Positions 22,417-35,100 of a stretch of 64,000 nucleotides of DNA are shown one piece after another. Position numbers and translations under genes: made by a program. This DNA comes from Microbotryum silenes-acaulis (taxonomy: Eukaryota; Basidiomycota; Microbotryomycetes; Microbotryales; Microbotryaceae): the NCBI GenBank assembly GCA_003665825.1, contig QPFY01000003.1, forward strand, positions 124,001-188,000, in the 5' to 3' direction. Numbering within the stretch: position 1 is the stretch's first letter; every line of letters begins with the position of its first letter. The notes under the pieces were generated by a model. The model was not told where the DNA came from. It did not search any database and worked only from the letters and a program-made list of their open reading frames with translations.

Positions 22417-25400
22417 TTATCGTTGCCCCGCCCCACCAATTACGGAGGCACTATTTCCCCGGACCCCTTTCATTGCTGCCGATACCCCTCGTGGCTGCGT
22501 CGTCGCTGAAGGTACTCCTATCATGGAAGACGACGAGGTCCTCCCCGCTTGTCCTCGCGGAGCAGCAGCTGCGCTCGATGCGTACGAAGAATAGTCCATC
22601 ATTGACCCGGCGTACACCGGCTGTTGCGGCGTTCGGTGCTGCGGCACGTATGGGCTAGATTGGCCGCCCCAGAACTGCGGGCTCGGCGGAAGGAGGGGAT
22701 GGTGCGGCATGTACCCCGCATGCACTAGATTGGGCGAAGACGGGTACAGCGAGTTGACATACAGATAGGGTGAAGCTGGCGATCCAGGAGCCGAGAACAT
22801 CGGCGAGGAAGGGTAGGTTTGTAGATTCGTCAAGGACTGGCTGTGCGTCATATAGCCGTACGGGGATTGAGGAGGGAGTGCGGCATAACCTTGAGCTTGA
22901 GGAGAGGGTGATCCGGTGATTTTCGAAAAGTTCTTTTCAGTTACAGCCGTCGATCGAACTCCTCCGACCGCGGACTTGGAGTCGCTGTAGGCGCCGTTCA
23001 TGACCGATTCAGCTCGAGCTTGGAGAGCGGCATGCGCCATCCTGCACATTTCAAGCAAGGCGAACGTCAGCAAGTGTCCACAAGGACAAAATCCCCGGTA
23101 AGAAATTCACATTTGCATCATTTGCTGGGACCGTTGATGAAGCTGCATCTTTTGATCGTTCGGCAGAGATGCGTCTTCATAGATGGCCGTGAAAAAGAAT
23201 CAGCGCTTGAGCCTCCGCAAAGCATTGGAAGTGAACCTTCCGTAATCAAAACTTACAAAGAGACTGATCGACTCCCGGCGGAGCATTCGTCAAAGGTGAG
23301 AACCCACCGTACGAGCTCTGCGGTGCGAATGTCGTCGGAGCCCCCACCTCAAACGCACGTGGATTCAACCCCGAACGACCTCTCGAAGGCAAAGTCGACA
23401 GCGGCGCCTCGTCATCCTCGTCGTCGTCATCCTCTTCATCTTGAACCGCAGCACCGTTGAGGTCCTTGCCCAACTGGATCGCCTTGGTCGCTTCCACTCG
23501 ATGGCGCTGCTTCATTCGATCAAAGACGGTCTGTCCCGCGAGCACCTCGCTCTCGGAAGGAGGCGCGATCATCGAGCTTCTTGAAGCAGGTCGGGTCGCT
23601 CCTGCAGCCTCGAGACCCCGCCCACTTTCAGCCGGCGTTTCGTGGGAAAAGTCCAGAGACGAGCTGGAGCGAGGTAGCGGTTTCGGAACGAACCTCGGAG
23701 CCGGTGTGTGGTTAACCTGTCTTCCTCGACTGGCCTTGCTGTAGCCCTTGATGGGAGGCGGCGCAAGCAAAATGTCACGTTCACCATCGAGGACAGGAAG
23801 ATCCTTGAACTTGACGATGATAGGTGAGCGCTCCCTTGAAGTCGGCCGGCTCTGATCTTGGCCCGATGAAATGGAATTGACAAGCGTGTCCTGGGATTGG
23901 ATGGTGCCCGGATCGCTGATCGCCGGACTCGTGGCACTGGTCATTGCGGACGTCGTCGTCGGTGGGAACCAACTGGAAGACGGAGCGGGAGCAAGTGACG
24001 AGGCTGAAGATATTCCGGCAGTATTCGACGAGAACGACCTACTCGACGGGGAGTCCCGAGGAGCGGAAGCGTGAGGTGACCTCGGAATAGGGGTCTTTGG
24101 AAGGGGTGGTGACGCCCGTATCGAGTTCATGTCTGGGATGCTGGCCTTGGAGGGGACGGGCGAGGCAGGTGACGAGTAGGTGTGGCCTCCCGGGGAAGGT
24201 CGAAGCATCGACAACGACAAATCCGAGATGGACCGCTGACCCTGACCCAGACTCGTTCGCTCCCGTGCAATCGTTGGCGCAGGGATCGCAGCACTGGACG
24301 CCAATGTCGTCGTCGCCCCCGCCGAGAAGGTGCGACTGTGACCTCGCATCGCAAACGAAGCTGGACTCCTGCGCAACGTTTCCGAGGGCACATCGTCAAG
24401 CTCAGCCAGGACTTCTACATCCGCCAAAACCGGTCCTCGATTCATATGCAAGCCCGACGAATGACTATCCGGATTACTCGAGTAAAAGTGCGTAAGGTCC
24501 GTCGAGGATCGACTCCTGATATGTGCCAAAGGGACGTTGTCATCTTTTTCGTCGTCCTCGTCCACTTCTTGCCTTTGTAGAAGCGGAGTTGGCGCCGATT
24601 TGCTTGTGAGGATTTCCGACACGGGAGCGACTTTGCTTTTCGACATCTCGGGCCGATGGCCATCCTTGTCACTGGTGTCCCCTTCGTCCTCGCTGTCACT
24701 CTTCTCGCTTGCCATACCCCACGCAGCACGACCTCGAGCCGAACCTGCGCCGAGCCGCGATGGCGATCGAGTCTCGACTGCGCTTGAAGACGAGGCTCGC
24801 CTCGTCTGGTATTGGCCCCTTCGTACGGGTACTTGTGGCGTAGGAGCTTGGACAGCGACGGTTGGAGCCGAGCTTTCTTCTTCAAAACGACGCACGCCAT
24901 CGTTCGGCAGAGGCGTCTGTGGTGAATGAGCTCCAGCCGTCAAAGACGCTTGCACAGTCCCACTGCTGTGCACCCCAGCGTCTTCCTCCCCGCTCGTCGG
25001 GCCATCGCCAAGGAAGAACGGAGTCCTCGAAGCTTTGTCTGGGAGAGAGATCGAGGGGAACTCGGTCGTCGTCGGACTCGGTGCGCCATACATGGCGATC
25101 AACCTCAGCTCGGCATCGGACGCCGTTGATGACGACTGGGGGATCGAGAACACCGTCGGCGAGGAAGGGCGAGAGGCGGGGCGGGAAATAGGTCGGGAGG
25201 CAGGTCGAGCGTGATGCTCTGCGGAGACGTGATCCTCGTTCGATGACAGGCGCCTTTCGAGAGATCCTCCGTCATTGGCCGTCGTGAAGGAACTGATCGA
25301 CAAGCGACTCGTCGAGCCGGACCTGAGTGCACTCGAACTCGTCGTCGCATCTGGACCCAAAGGCTGGAGACCCATCGATGCCGGGCTATTTGAGCTCGCA

Positions 25401-26809
25401 GCCAAGGGAAGTGGGTCCATCGAACTCGACGTTGAAGTCCTCGAGTGACTCGCGGATCCACTGGTAGCGAACGCGGGTCGAGGGAATCCGCCGAACGCCG
25501 AACCCAAGTCGAGGTTGGGCGACGACAAGGACTGGTACGAGCCTCTTCTGCTCCTGGTGGGCTCGAACCTCGGCCGCTCGCTCGGGGAGTTGATCTCCTC
25601 GAACGACGAGATCGAGATGGCCGAAGCGTTGCGATGTCCCGTTCGCGAACTCGGCCGTGTCGCATTGCGGAAAGCTTCGACGCTGATCATCGTCGGCGAA
25701 GGAGCCTTCTCGACGGTGGTGTCTCGCCAAGCCGAGGCTCCCGGGACCGAATTGGTTCTGATGTTCAGGTTCGGCCTCGGTCCCATGCCCACGTCGCCGT
25801 AGCCATTGCTCCTTTGTCGATCCGGGACCGGGGCGGGTAATGGCGACATCGCCGTGATACTCCTCGTCGACCGATGAAGTGTAACCGACGAAGTAGACGA
25901 GGATCGATGATGGTCGAGAGGAGGGCGATTCTCGTAGTCGGTATCCTGGACCCTCGATACATTCCTGATCGATTGGACAACAAAGCCTCCTTCGGCGCCT
26001 GCGCCTGCGGAACTCGAAGTCCGTCGAATTGGTAGCTTCCATCGACTGGTCGGACTGGTTGTGGTATTCGGTGAGGCCGAGTCCTGCTTGTCTATAAGGT
26101 CCGATCCGGTATTCTCGTTGGCAAACAGGGTGCCCAACGGTCGATCGTCATCCTCGAGGTTGTTCATTTCGTTCAGTGTGTTCGTACTCCGACTGAACAA
26201 CCTCCACCGATCGAGGCCCATCCCGATCGACGCTCGTTTCGATCTACTGCTCTTGATCGACGGTGGTCGAGACGAAGAATGACCCAACGTCGAGAGATAA
26301 TCGGTGCTATGACTGGTGGCAACACCTGGGCTCTCCGTCAATGACGGGCCGTACCCGCGCTGCTCGGCGTATCGATCACGCGCAATATTCGCAGATGAAG
26401 TCGAAGCGTTCAAAGAGGTCGAGCTCGGGCCTTGCGAAGTTGAAGCTGCATTAGAACGATTCTTGAACGGGTTGAACCTCGACGCAGCAGCTGCTTCCAG
26501 AGAAAAATTTGAAGCGGAGTTCTTGATTCGCGGTTCGGTGATCGTGCCCGAGCTCGGCAGAGTGGACAGGGCAGCCGGGTCTCGGCGATGCACAGCTCCG
26601 GGTCTCGAATCGGAGCTCGATCGTTCCTCGTCGAACGAGGTGCAGCGTGGACCAGCTAGTTTGGGGTTCGTAGATGACTGGAACTTGGTCGTGGCTGAGG
26701 TCGAGGCATGACTCCCACCTGTCGATGCTGTTGCTGGCGATAGCGACGACGAGTTCGAGGTCGAGTTCGAGCCAGACTTGGGGTTCTTGCTGCGGGAGAA
26801 GAAGCCCAT
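22417..26809 (-). CDS. Large serine-rich low-complexity protein, unknown function
   Basis: Three exons, 26809-23257, 23174-23111 and 23041-22417, give 1413 residues. I do not recognise the family. The start is ATG 26809 (MGFFSRSKN), because the frame upstream has no other ATG; Gly2 would allow N-myristoylation. Most of the chain is Ser/Pro/Thr-rich and probably disordered, with many basic-Ser sites. More ordered short blocks are IIVKFKDLPVLDGERDIL, TVFDRMKQRHRVEATKAIQ followed by an acidic run, and LPNDQKMQLHQRSQQMMQM (a helix, partly Gln/Met-rich) spanning the two last introns. The C-terminus is Pro/Tyr-rich. Such proteins in fungi are often cell-cortex or signalling scaffolds; that is only a guess. 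The second exon uses an AAG acceptor. Confidence 0.75.
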
Positions 26810-27561
26810 TCCTCCGTCCACGTCCCTAGCTAAAGACGAGGACGTAGATCAGCTTACGGGGACTCGATTACGAGAGCAAGACATCATATACCTACTCCAA
26901 GAGTGGCGTCAGGTTCCTCGAGTTGTTTCACGGGCTGGGTTCGCCGGCGTGGCGGCGCCTCGTCCGAACAGGTTCGCACGGACGATCGCGCTGAGTGAAC
27001 AGCACCGACCGCGCAACGACCGATGACGACGCGTGGGACCGTGGAGGTCGGAGAGGGAGCGAAGGAGGCGAAGAGGCGAGTGTGCAGTCGACCACACACA
27101 CACGACCCGAAAGGGGTGCTGAAGAAGACAGTGGTGAGAATGGATCCAAAGTCGAGCTCCGAAAGCGAGGTGCCAGTTGAAAGCGGTTCGATCGACTTCG
27201 GTCAAAGGAGACCGTCGTCTACCGTCGTGGCAGCTCGTCGTGGCAGGCTCTATCGACGAGGCCTTGATGAAACGACGAGCGCGCGTCGGATTTTACGGCT
27301 TGGCAGGGCCACAAAATGGTACCACCGTCAGCCACCGTCAGCCACCGTCCACCACAGCAGACCGCGCACCGAGTCACAAGGTTCGTTATTGAGACCAGTC
27401 AATTTCCTCATTCAAGAATTGAATGTCACTGCGGCAAGCAAAGTGGCGGCCAAAGTGGGCAGGAATTTTCGACTTCTACCTCGGACGCCGCTCTGTTTCA
27501 GCATCTTCCGGCCTCCGAGGAAAGTGAGCTTTCATGAAATCCTTTCATTACAGTTCATGAC
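26810..27561. other. Intergenic between serine-rich gene and EF-Ts gene
   Basis: Promoter side of the serine-rich gene and 3' side of the EF-Ts gene, both on the minus strand. It carries a short CA run near 27092 and three tandem copies of a 10-bp unit (gtcagccacc) at about 27325-27350. No gene seen. Confidence 0.5.
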
Positions 27562-28785
27562 CTAAGTCGACTTTTCCCCAACAGTCCACCTCAACAAGTC
27601 TACCACCTCGAACCCGACCCCTTTCCCCCCCTTCCACAATTCCAACACCTCCCCGACCTTCGCCTCCCCAGGCACAAAGTTCAACCCTTCTTGCGCATTC
27701 GGCACGATCGTCAAACTCGGTTGCTCGTAGAGTACTTGACTCGGCTCGCCTTCTGCTAAAGTCTGGGCGGCTGAGGCTGCTGTAGGTTGGGCCGAGAAGG
27801 TCGGCATCGCGACGACTTGTCGGGCGAGTTGTCGGCCGAGTTTGAGTAGGTCTTGGTTCGTCACCTTCACCGTCGGTGTCGTAGATGGCTCGAAGCGGTG
27901 TAGCAGTAAGGAGGCGAGTGTGCCGCTTTTGAAAAGAGTAGGCGCAGAGCCAGATGTGGGTGTAGCATCGTTCGATCCATGGAGATAGCTCGAAGTAAAG
28001 TAGACGCTTGGTGATTTCGAGGCCGAAGAAGTGGACGGTGTCGTAGCCGAGCAGCAAGCGCTCGATGTCCCGGTAGGATCGACGACCAACGTCGCACACC
28101 TCGAAAGGGTGATATTCTCACCCAACCTCGAGACCGTCGACGTGATCAAAGAAGAGATCGTCTCCCCCGCCGAGCTCGACGACGCCGTCTGTGCCTCAAA
28201 CTCGGGGATCAAAGGCACCTCCTTGACCTCTTCCCACGCCCATTCCCTGAATCCAACTTTCCCCTCCTTTTCAGCCGCTTCAGCAAAGAAGCCCAAACTC
28301 TCCACGACCCTCCTGACCAATTCCTTGAACTCGTCCGTCCGCGCCACAAAGTCGGTCTCGCAATTGATCTCGACCATCCCGACCCTCACGCCTCCCGTCT
28401 TGCCCAAACTCTTCTTCAAACCCGTATGATATTCGACGATTCCGACCAATCCTTGAGGGGTCGATCGAGAGGAGAGTTTTTCGACTTTGGCGCCTCCCTT
28501 GAGGTTGGTCTGTTCGACGATCCACTCGAGCGCTTTAGGAACGTTCAGCGCCGAGGCAGTGAGCGCCGATCGAGCGAGGGAAAGTGGTGTTCCAGGTCGA
28601 AGGGATCGAATTTCAGAAATGAGTGCGATGGGGGCCTTGGGAGGTACGTATTCTTCCAAAGTGAAGGCTGTCGAAGAAGTGGAGAACGCTCGAAGGAGGC
28701 TCGAGGTCGAGGCCAAGGTCGAGGTCGAGGACAGGGGCCGTGCGGAGCGCGCCGTGGCGGCATAAACTTGTCGAAGCGGGGCCAT
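27562..28785 (-). CDS. Mitochondrial translation elongation factor Ts
   Basis: A single uninterrupted exon encodes 407 residues, in contrast to the intron-rich neighbours. The N-terminus is rich in Arg/Ser/Ala without acidic residues (MAPLRQVYAATARSARPL), as in a mitochondrial presequence. Near residue 45 begins the EF-Ts UBA-like helix region (LISEIRSLRPGTPLSLARSA). KGGAKVEKLSSR, GIVEYHTG and the signature VEINCETDFVAR follow. EF-Ts recharges mitochondrial EF-Tu with GTP. The middle holds an insert with many Ser/Thr. The C-terminal FVPGEAKVGEVLELWKGGKG fits fungal EF-Ts proteins. It is divergent from NAF1. Confidence 0.92.
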   Translation of the reverse strand: MAPLRQVYAATARSARPLSSTSTLASTSSLLRAFSTSSTAFTLEEYVPPKAPIALISEIRSLRPGTPLSLARSALTASALNVPKALEWIVEQTNLKGGAKVEKLSSRSTPQGLVGIVEYHTGLKKSLGKTGGVRVGMVEINCETDFVARTDEFKELVRRVVESLGFFAEAAEKEGKVGFREWAWEEVKEVPLIPEFEAQTASSSSAGETISSLITSTVSRLGENITLSRCATLVVDPTGTSSACCSATTPSTSSASKSPSVYFTSSYLHGSNDATPTSGSAPTLFKSGTLASLLLHRFEPSTTPTVKVTNQDLLKLGRQLARQVVAMPTFSAQPTAASAAQTLAEGEPSQVLYEQPSLTIVPNAQEGLNFVPGEAKVGEVLELWKGGKGVGFEVVDLLRWTVGEKST

Positions 28786-29027
28786 TTGTCTTTGTTCGAG
28801 TTTGCAAGGAAACCTGATCGATCGCAGTTCTTGAAGCGGAGGATGGAAAACAGAAAGAGAAAGAGAAAGCGCTGAAACAAGTGGAGTGAAGCCCCGGGCA
28901 CTTTTCGCGCGAGAGCTTCGCAGCGCGGAGGTGATCGAGGTCAGTTTCGACGGAGCGCCTCTCTTTGCTCCGCTTCCTCACCTCGGTGTTCGAGATTGGG
29001 TGTTCCTACACCTCGAATCGACACAAT
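28786..29027. promoter_or_regulatory. Bidirectional promoter region, EF-Ts / NAF1
   Basis: These 242 bp separate two divergent start codons, so both promoters must overlap or abut here. No TATA box is evident. Confidence 0.6.
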
Positions 29028-31638
29028 ATGGAATCGGAAACTCCAATCGTTGACCTCACTGGCGCAAACGAGGGACCGCAAGTCAGCTCCGGCGTGGCCA
29101 ATCGGTCGTCATCGGAGACGAAGCAACCGGGCGAGACGGAGATGGGAGAAATCATCGACTTGACAACACCGACAGCTTCCACCGCGGAAGCAGACAATGA
29201 AATGATCGTCGTGGTCGAACCTGAAGCTCAAGCTGCCACAGACGGTGTAGATGCCGCAAGCACCACCGCCTCAACCACCGACAGTTCTGGCTCCACTTTG
29301 ACAGCAGCGGAAGCTCCCGTGCAATTGAACTCTTCGAACCCGGCCCCAGCAACGGCCTCACCAACAAACAACAACCTCACCTCGTTACCAAACGACATCA
29401 CCCACATTCTGCACCTAGGAGTCGCCGATCCGGATCCCGCCGAGTCGACCACGGACTATGCACAACTGGTCAAGGACCTCAAGGCCAAAGTGATGCAATC
29501 CCGGAACCCCAACAAGGCCAAGAGCTTCAACACCGCAATCACAGTAGACGATGATTCGTCGATGAGGGAAGAAGGGGAGGAACGGGAGGAGGAGTTGGCC
29601 CAGGTTGAGAATGAGATGGAGGAACAGGGGGTCGAGAGGGACGAGCCGGAGCAGTCAGTCTAGCCTGATTTGGATTTCATCGATGTTCAATTCTCATGTT
29701 CTGATGATGAATCGCCACAGGGACTCGAATGTGATCCAAGTGAACGCAGCGGCCGATGAATCCTCGGAAGCGGAAGAGGAAGCGGGAGAAGAGTCTTCTT
29801 CAGAAGAATCATCCTCGGACGACGATTCCGAGCCAACGCAGACGACCCGCCGTCAACCGAATCGACAGAACCAACGCCAAGTCATGATCGACTCCGACCA
29901 ATCCGATCTCTCAGACTCTGAAGACCCCAACCCTTCCGGCTCTTCTAAGAAGGTTCCTAAAACCGAACACGAGCTCGACGAAGACATTTCCGTCCCTTCC
30001 TTGCCCGAGATCGAATCACTTCCTGAAAATGTTGATATCGTCCGGTTTGGGGTCGTACAGAACTTGATCGAGAACGTCGTCGTAATTAGGGCCAACACAA
30101 CGGGGAGTTATCGCGTATTGGATCAGGGCACGATCGTCTGCTGGGAGGATCGCAAGATCGCTGGAACGGTACGTTGGGCCATGTGTTTATTCATGTTGGC
30201 TCGACCTCGGCACTGACATCGTATCCCCCAACACCTCACACAGATCTTCGACACATTCGGCTCTGTCCTTCAACCTTTTTACTCCCTGCGCTTCCCCGCG
30301 ACCTCCCCACCCGATCCCGCAGCCTTCACCGCCTCTCGGCCTCTCTGCTACGCCCCAACTTCAGCAAGCTTCGTCTTCACGCGCGAACTGCAAGCGCAAA
30401 AAGGCTCCGACGCGTCCAACGTCTGGGACGAAGAAGTCGGTGAAGGCGAGATCGAGTTCTCGGATGATGAAGCGGAACAGGAGTACAAGAGGGCTATGAA
30501 GAGTGAGAAGAAGGGGAAGAAGAAGGGCAATGCTTCCGTTGGGGTGGCACAAGTTTCGACTTTGGGTTCTTCGCTAGATGGATTCAAGAGCTTGCCTCAA
30601 AAACCTTCGGGACCTCTTCCCGAGATCGATGAGGAAGGGCCTTACAACCTCGTGCAACGACCCAAGGGGCTTCATCTGATGGGGACAGCACCACCGAGTG
30701 GACCGGAGGGGAGACAGATGTTTGAACGGGACACGGGGCGGACAGTCGAAGGGGAGAAGGAGTTCGAGTTCAGTGACAATGATGAGGAAGACGGCGGGGT
30801 GGTAAAGAATGAGGGTGGCTCGGAAGAGGGGGGTGATCGGCATGATGATGAAGAGATGGACGATGCGAAACAGGCAGAGTTGGCGAGGATCATGGCTGGG
30901 CCGCCGGGGAGAGGAGGCAAGAGAGGGAGAGGGCGAGGGGAAAGGGGCGGTGGGAGAGGGCACGATCGATCATCGAGAGGTGGCGGAGGGCGAGGACGTG
31001 GAGCGCCCAATGAGGGACGAGGACGCGGACGCGGAAGAGGAGCTCACAACCAATTCTCACGTGGCGATCGACCTCCTCAATCCGGCGGTGGCGACGGCGA
31101 CGATCAAAGACGACCAGTTGCCCCCTTACCGAACCGAGCCCCGATAGGTCTTCCCATGCGTCCCATGGGCATGGGCGACTTTGGTGCCCCACCACCGATG
31201 GGCTTCCCGCAAAACTTTGCCTTTGGCCTGCCGACGAACCATCACCTCCCCGCAGCACCACCGCAACAGCAAATGTTCAACTTTGCCCCTCAAGCACCCA
31301 TGATGCCCTCTAGCCCCATGCCGGGAATGTACAACCCTTATTTCCAACCTCAACCAACAGGCCCCTACCCCAACTTCCCAGGTTTGAGCTACGCCCATCC
31401 ACAACCTTCCTTCACGCCCGATTTTGGAGCGGGTGCACAAGGCGCGTACAATCCCCGGTTCTTCGCCAATGGACCTCCCCCGCTCAACGCGATGATGGGT
31501 GGATCGGGACAAGGATCGGAGGGAGCTGGCATGATGATGGGTACAGGACCGTATGGCTACGTGCCACCCCCACCTCAGGGCCAGGGGCCAGGGGGACCAG
31601 GTGCTGGACGGGGGAGGGGGAGGGGGAGAGGAGTATGA
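29028..31638 (+). CDS. NAF1: NAF1, H/ACA snoRNP assembly factor
   Basis: Three exons, 29028-29653, 29721-30168 and 30244-31638, give 822 residues. NAF1 is a nuclear factor that holds the place of Gar1 while H/ACA ribonucleoproteins (pseudouridylation of rRNA and snRNA) are assembled. The Gar1/Naf1 core spans the second intron: FGVVQNLIENVVVIRA, then YRVLDQGTIVCWEDRKIAGT and IFDTFGSVLQPFYSLRF. It is flanked N-terminally by an acidic, Ser-rich region. After the core come an acidic linker, an RGG/GRG-rich segment (about 30900-31070) typical of RNA-binding partners, and a Pro/Met/Gly-rich tail. Yeast Naf1 is shorter; the extra length is low complexity. Confidence 0.92.
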
Positions 31639-32173
31639 TGAATTGCAATGTTTGAGGATTGTTGTGTTACTGCAAAGACTTAGCAACTGCACCTGCATGC
31701 CCAGGAAGAGGTACAAAATGAGAGCGACTTTTGAGTTTCCCCGACGAGTTTGCTCGGCTTACGAACTGCAGTACAGAAACGGGAGCCGATTGTCAACCTC
31801 GGGCATTTTGCCAGTCCGAAATGCCGAATCCGAATTGGCGGCCGTCTCGCTCGCTCGGGGTATCGCGCACCTCGCGTCGAGCATCCAATCTTGTCCGAGC
31901 CCCTGCAACACACCAAGAGTCGGTGGGCGTTTGTACTCTTTGTACGACCGACTCTCGACTATCTCCCGCTCACGCCTCGCCTGCCTCGCCCGCCTTTGTT
32001 GGTTTGCCGACCCTGCTTTGAATCGCCCGAGCAGAAGGAGCCGCAGGTCGGGAGAATCTTCGGGCCGTGGAGGCGACGACTCGACTCGTCTCGCCTTGTG
32101 GGGACAACGACCTGCCGTGACGCGTGACGGACGAGCGCCGACCGGAGTGAGCTCGGGGAACGGCTGCGACGTT
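31639..32173. other. Intergenic upstream of the deubiquitinase gene
   Basis: This holds the NAF1 3' end and the deubiquitinase promoter. Long frames run through it on both strands but give no recognisable protein. Confidence 0.5.
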
Positions 32174-35100
32174 ATGAGCTTCTTGAAGAAATGGGGATCG
32201 AGCAGTACACCCAATAGCAATGGTGTTAATGGCAACTCGACGAACGGCCACGCCCACAACAACAGCAGCAGCAGCAATGGCGGCGGCGTGGGCGGCGGCG
32301 TGGGCGGTGGCAATGGCAACGGCACGGGCGCGGGGGCCAGCCCGAGCACGACCACCACAGGCGGCATGGCGTCTACAGTGCTCAATGACGGCAATGGAGG
32401 CAACGCATCGTCAAGCGCGTTCGATGGATCGATCAACGACCCGATCAAGAAGGCGTGGTACAATGAGCAACCGTCGGAACGCTACTTTGGCTTGGAGAAT
32501 GTGAGTCGCCTCGATCGATCCCTGCACGGCCAGCCGGCAGTTGGGGGCATGGGTGCCAGTGGTCGGCCGACAAGACATCCACACGAGCCGCAGCCAGGAG
32601 AGCACATGGTGGAACCTTGGATCACCGTACTGACAGCCGTGTGTTCGTGAACTGTACAGTTTGGCAACACTTGGTCAGTTGTGCTGCGTTTTTACGCTCA
32701 GCGCCCACCGCACTTCCGCCCCACGCATGGTGCCGGCGATCGTGGTCGCAGCAGTGGAAAGGACCGGCGGCGCACTCGCTCTCATGATTCGATTTCGTGA
32801 TGGTTCCGCTTAGGCTGACAATATTTGTACGGACTTGTTTCCGCAGCTACGCCAACTCGGTGCTGCAGTCCTTGTACTTTTCGAGACCGTTTCGAGAACT
32901 GGTCGAGACCTACTCGAAACCGGGCTTGGTACCGGCCACGACCCCATCCATCACCTCGTCGGTCTTTCACGAACCATCGACCCTATCTCCACAACTCGGC
33001 AACAATGCTAAGCCTAGCCTTCCACCACTCAACACGACCATCAGCGGCGGCGGCGGCGCAAGTCCGGCCGGAAAACGATCGAGCACCGCGCCGAGTGCCG
33101 GTCGGTCTATGTTCGGTGTAGCGAAACGACAGGCCTCTGTCGAGGTACCTCCCCCAACCCCACCACAAACGACCATCAACTCTCCGGGGATGGTCGGAGG
33201 TGCTCCCTTAGCGCATTCGACGACCGCCTTCACGACAGCTTCCTTCACCGGTGTCGGCACTCCTGTTCTATCCGGCACCGGATCCTTGACCAATTCGGCT
33301 TCGGTTGTCTCCTCCGCCTCAGCCGCTGACTCGACCTTGCTGACGACCCTGCACGACCTCTTCTTGTCCATCTCAACGCAACAAAGCTCTACGGGGACAC
33401 TCGCCCCTCAGGCCTTTATCAACCAATTGAAAAAGGACAACGAGTTCTTCCGATCGACATTACACCAAGATGCACACGAATTCCTCAATTACCTCATCAA
33501 CATGATCGCCGAGGCACTGGAGAAGGATGACAATACGAGGAAAGCCAAGGGGTATCCGGGGATATTCAGGACGGGCAAGGACGGGGCGAAGACGTGGGTG
33601 CATCGCTTGTTCGAGGGCATTTTGACGAACGAGACACGGTGTTTGTGTTGCGAGACGGTGAGTGGTGAATGATTTGCCAACGCGACAGAACAGATGCCTG
33701 ACTCGGATGCTTTGACGAAAACGAAAGGTCACCTCGCGCGACGAAGCCTTCTTGGACTTATCGATTGATATCGAACAAAACTCGTCACTCACCGCTTGCT
33801 TGCGGCAATTCTCAGCCAGCGAGATGCTGTGTCAACGCAACAAGTTCTCGTGTGACAAATGCTGTGGACTGCAAGAGGCGGAGAAGAGGTGCGGCAACGA
33901 CTGATCTTGAGAGTGACACTGAATATGATACAGTCAGCTGACCTCTCAGGTCACTTTCTTGCGCGGATAGAATGATGATCAAAAAGTTGCCCAACATCCT
34001 CGCCTTGCATCTCAAGCGATTCAAGTACGAGGAGACATTGCAACGCCACGTCAAGCTCAACTACCGCGTCGTCTTTCCTTTTGAGTTGAGGTTGTTCAAT
34101 ACCGCGGACGGGGTCAACAACCCCGATCGGCTGTACGAGTTGTGGGCCATCGTTGTACACATCGGAGTGTGAGTGTCACACCGGGTGCTCATAGAAAAGT
34201 ATGAAAATCCGATAATCTGATCCAACTTTCAATGTGTAGTGGGCCGCATCATGGACACTACATTACGATCGTTCGGTCCGGCGCACGGTGGATCGTCTTT
34301 GACGACAACAACGTGTACCCGATCGACCAAGCCGACATTTCAAAGTTTTTTGGCGACACCTCGGGTCAGGGCAGCGGCTATGTCCTGTTCTACCAGGCGT
34401 GTGACCTCGATGTGCGCGGACTGGGTCTACGCCACGATGCGGCGCCTGCAGAGGCCGGAGAGGCCGCCGGTGCGCACGCAGGAGTTGGGGCCGGATCCGC
34501 AGACGCAGGTGCGAATGGGATCAAGGAAGGGGTTCGGCAGAGACAGCAGAGTCATGCTTCAACGACCTACTCTATCTTGACTTCGGCCTCGAACACGACC
34601 TCAAGCTCCAGTGCCAACGGTGGCCTCGGGCTCCGACTGGACGAAAGGGATGGAGCCACAGCAACCGCATTCGTCGCTCCGACATTACCATCCTCCTCGC
34701 ATCCTTCAGCTCAGAATGAGCCGAGTCTCGATCCACTATCGCCAGCACCACCACCGCCGGCCACGACAGCAGCACAGGCGAATGCGCACATGCCACCTTC
34801 GCCCTTCGCAGCATCGACGGCTTCGTTCCCCAACAATCTCGCCGCACCTTCTCCACCTTTGCAACCCAGTACCGGCGGCGGATGGGGCTTAATGAATAGG
34901 AAATCGGTGTCGAAAAAATTGGGGCGGTCGCTGTCACTTGCTTCGTCATCCAAGGATGACGCGACACCACGGACTCAGCCTTCGCCGCAGGTGACGCAGC
35001 ATCAATTGCCGTCGAAAGTGGTCGCGAGTCCGGCCAATGGCCAGGGTCCAACACTGGACACCAACTCGGCAACCACCTTGCCGAGTACCGCAGAGGACGA

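Noticed and set aside
22110..22658. Plus-strand open frame of about 180 codons
   Set aside because: Overlaps the last exon of the serine-rich gene antisense, has no domain and no splice support.
30672..32463. Long minus-strand frames antisense to NAF1 and the deubiquitinase start
   Set aside because: They mirror Gly/Ser-rich codons on the plus strand, giving Pro/Leu-rich shadows without homology.
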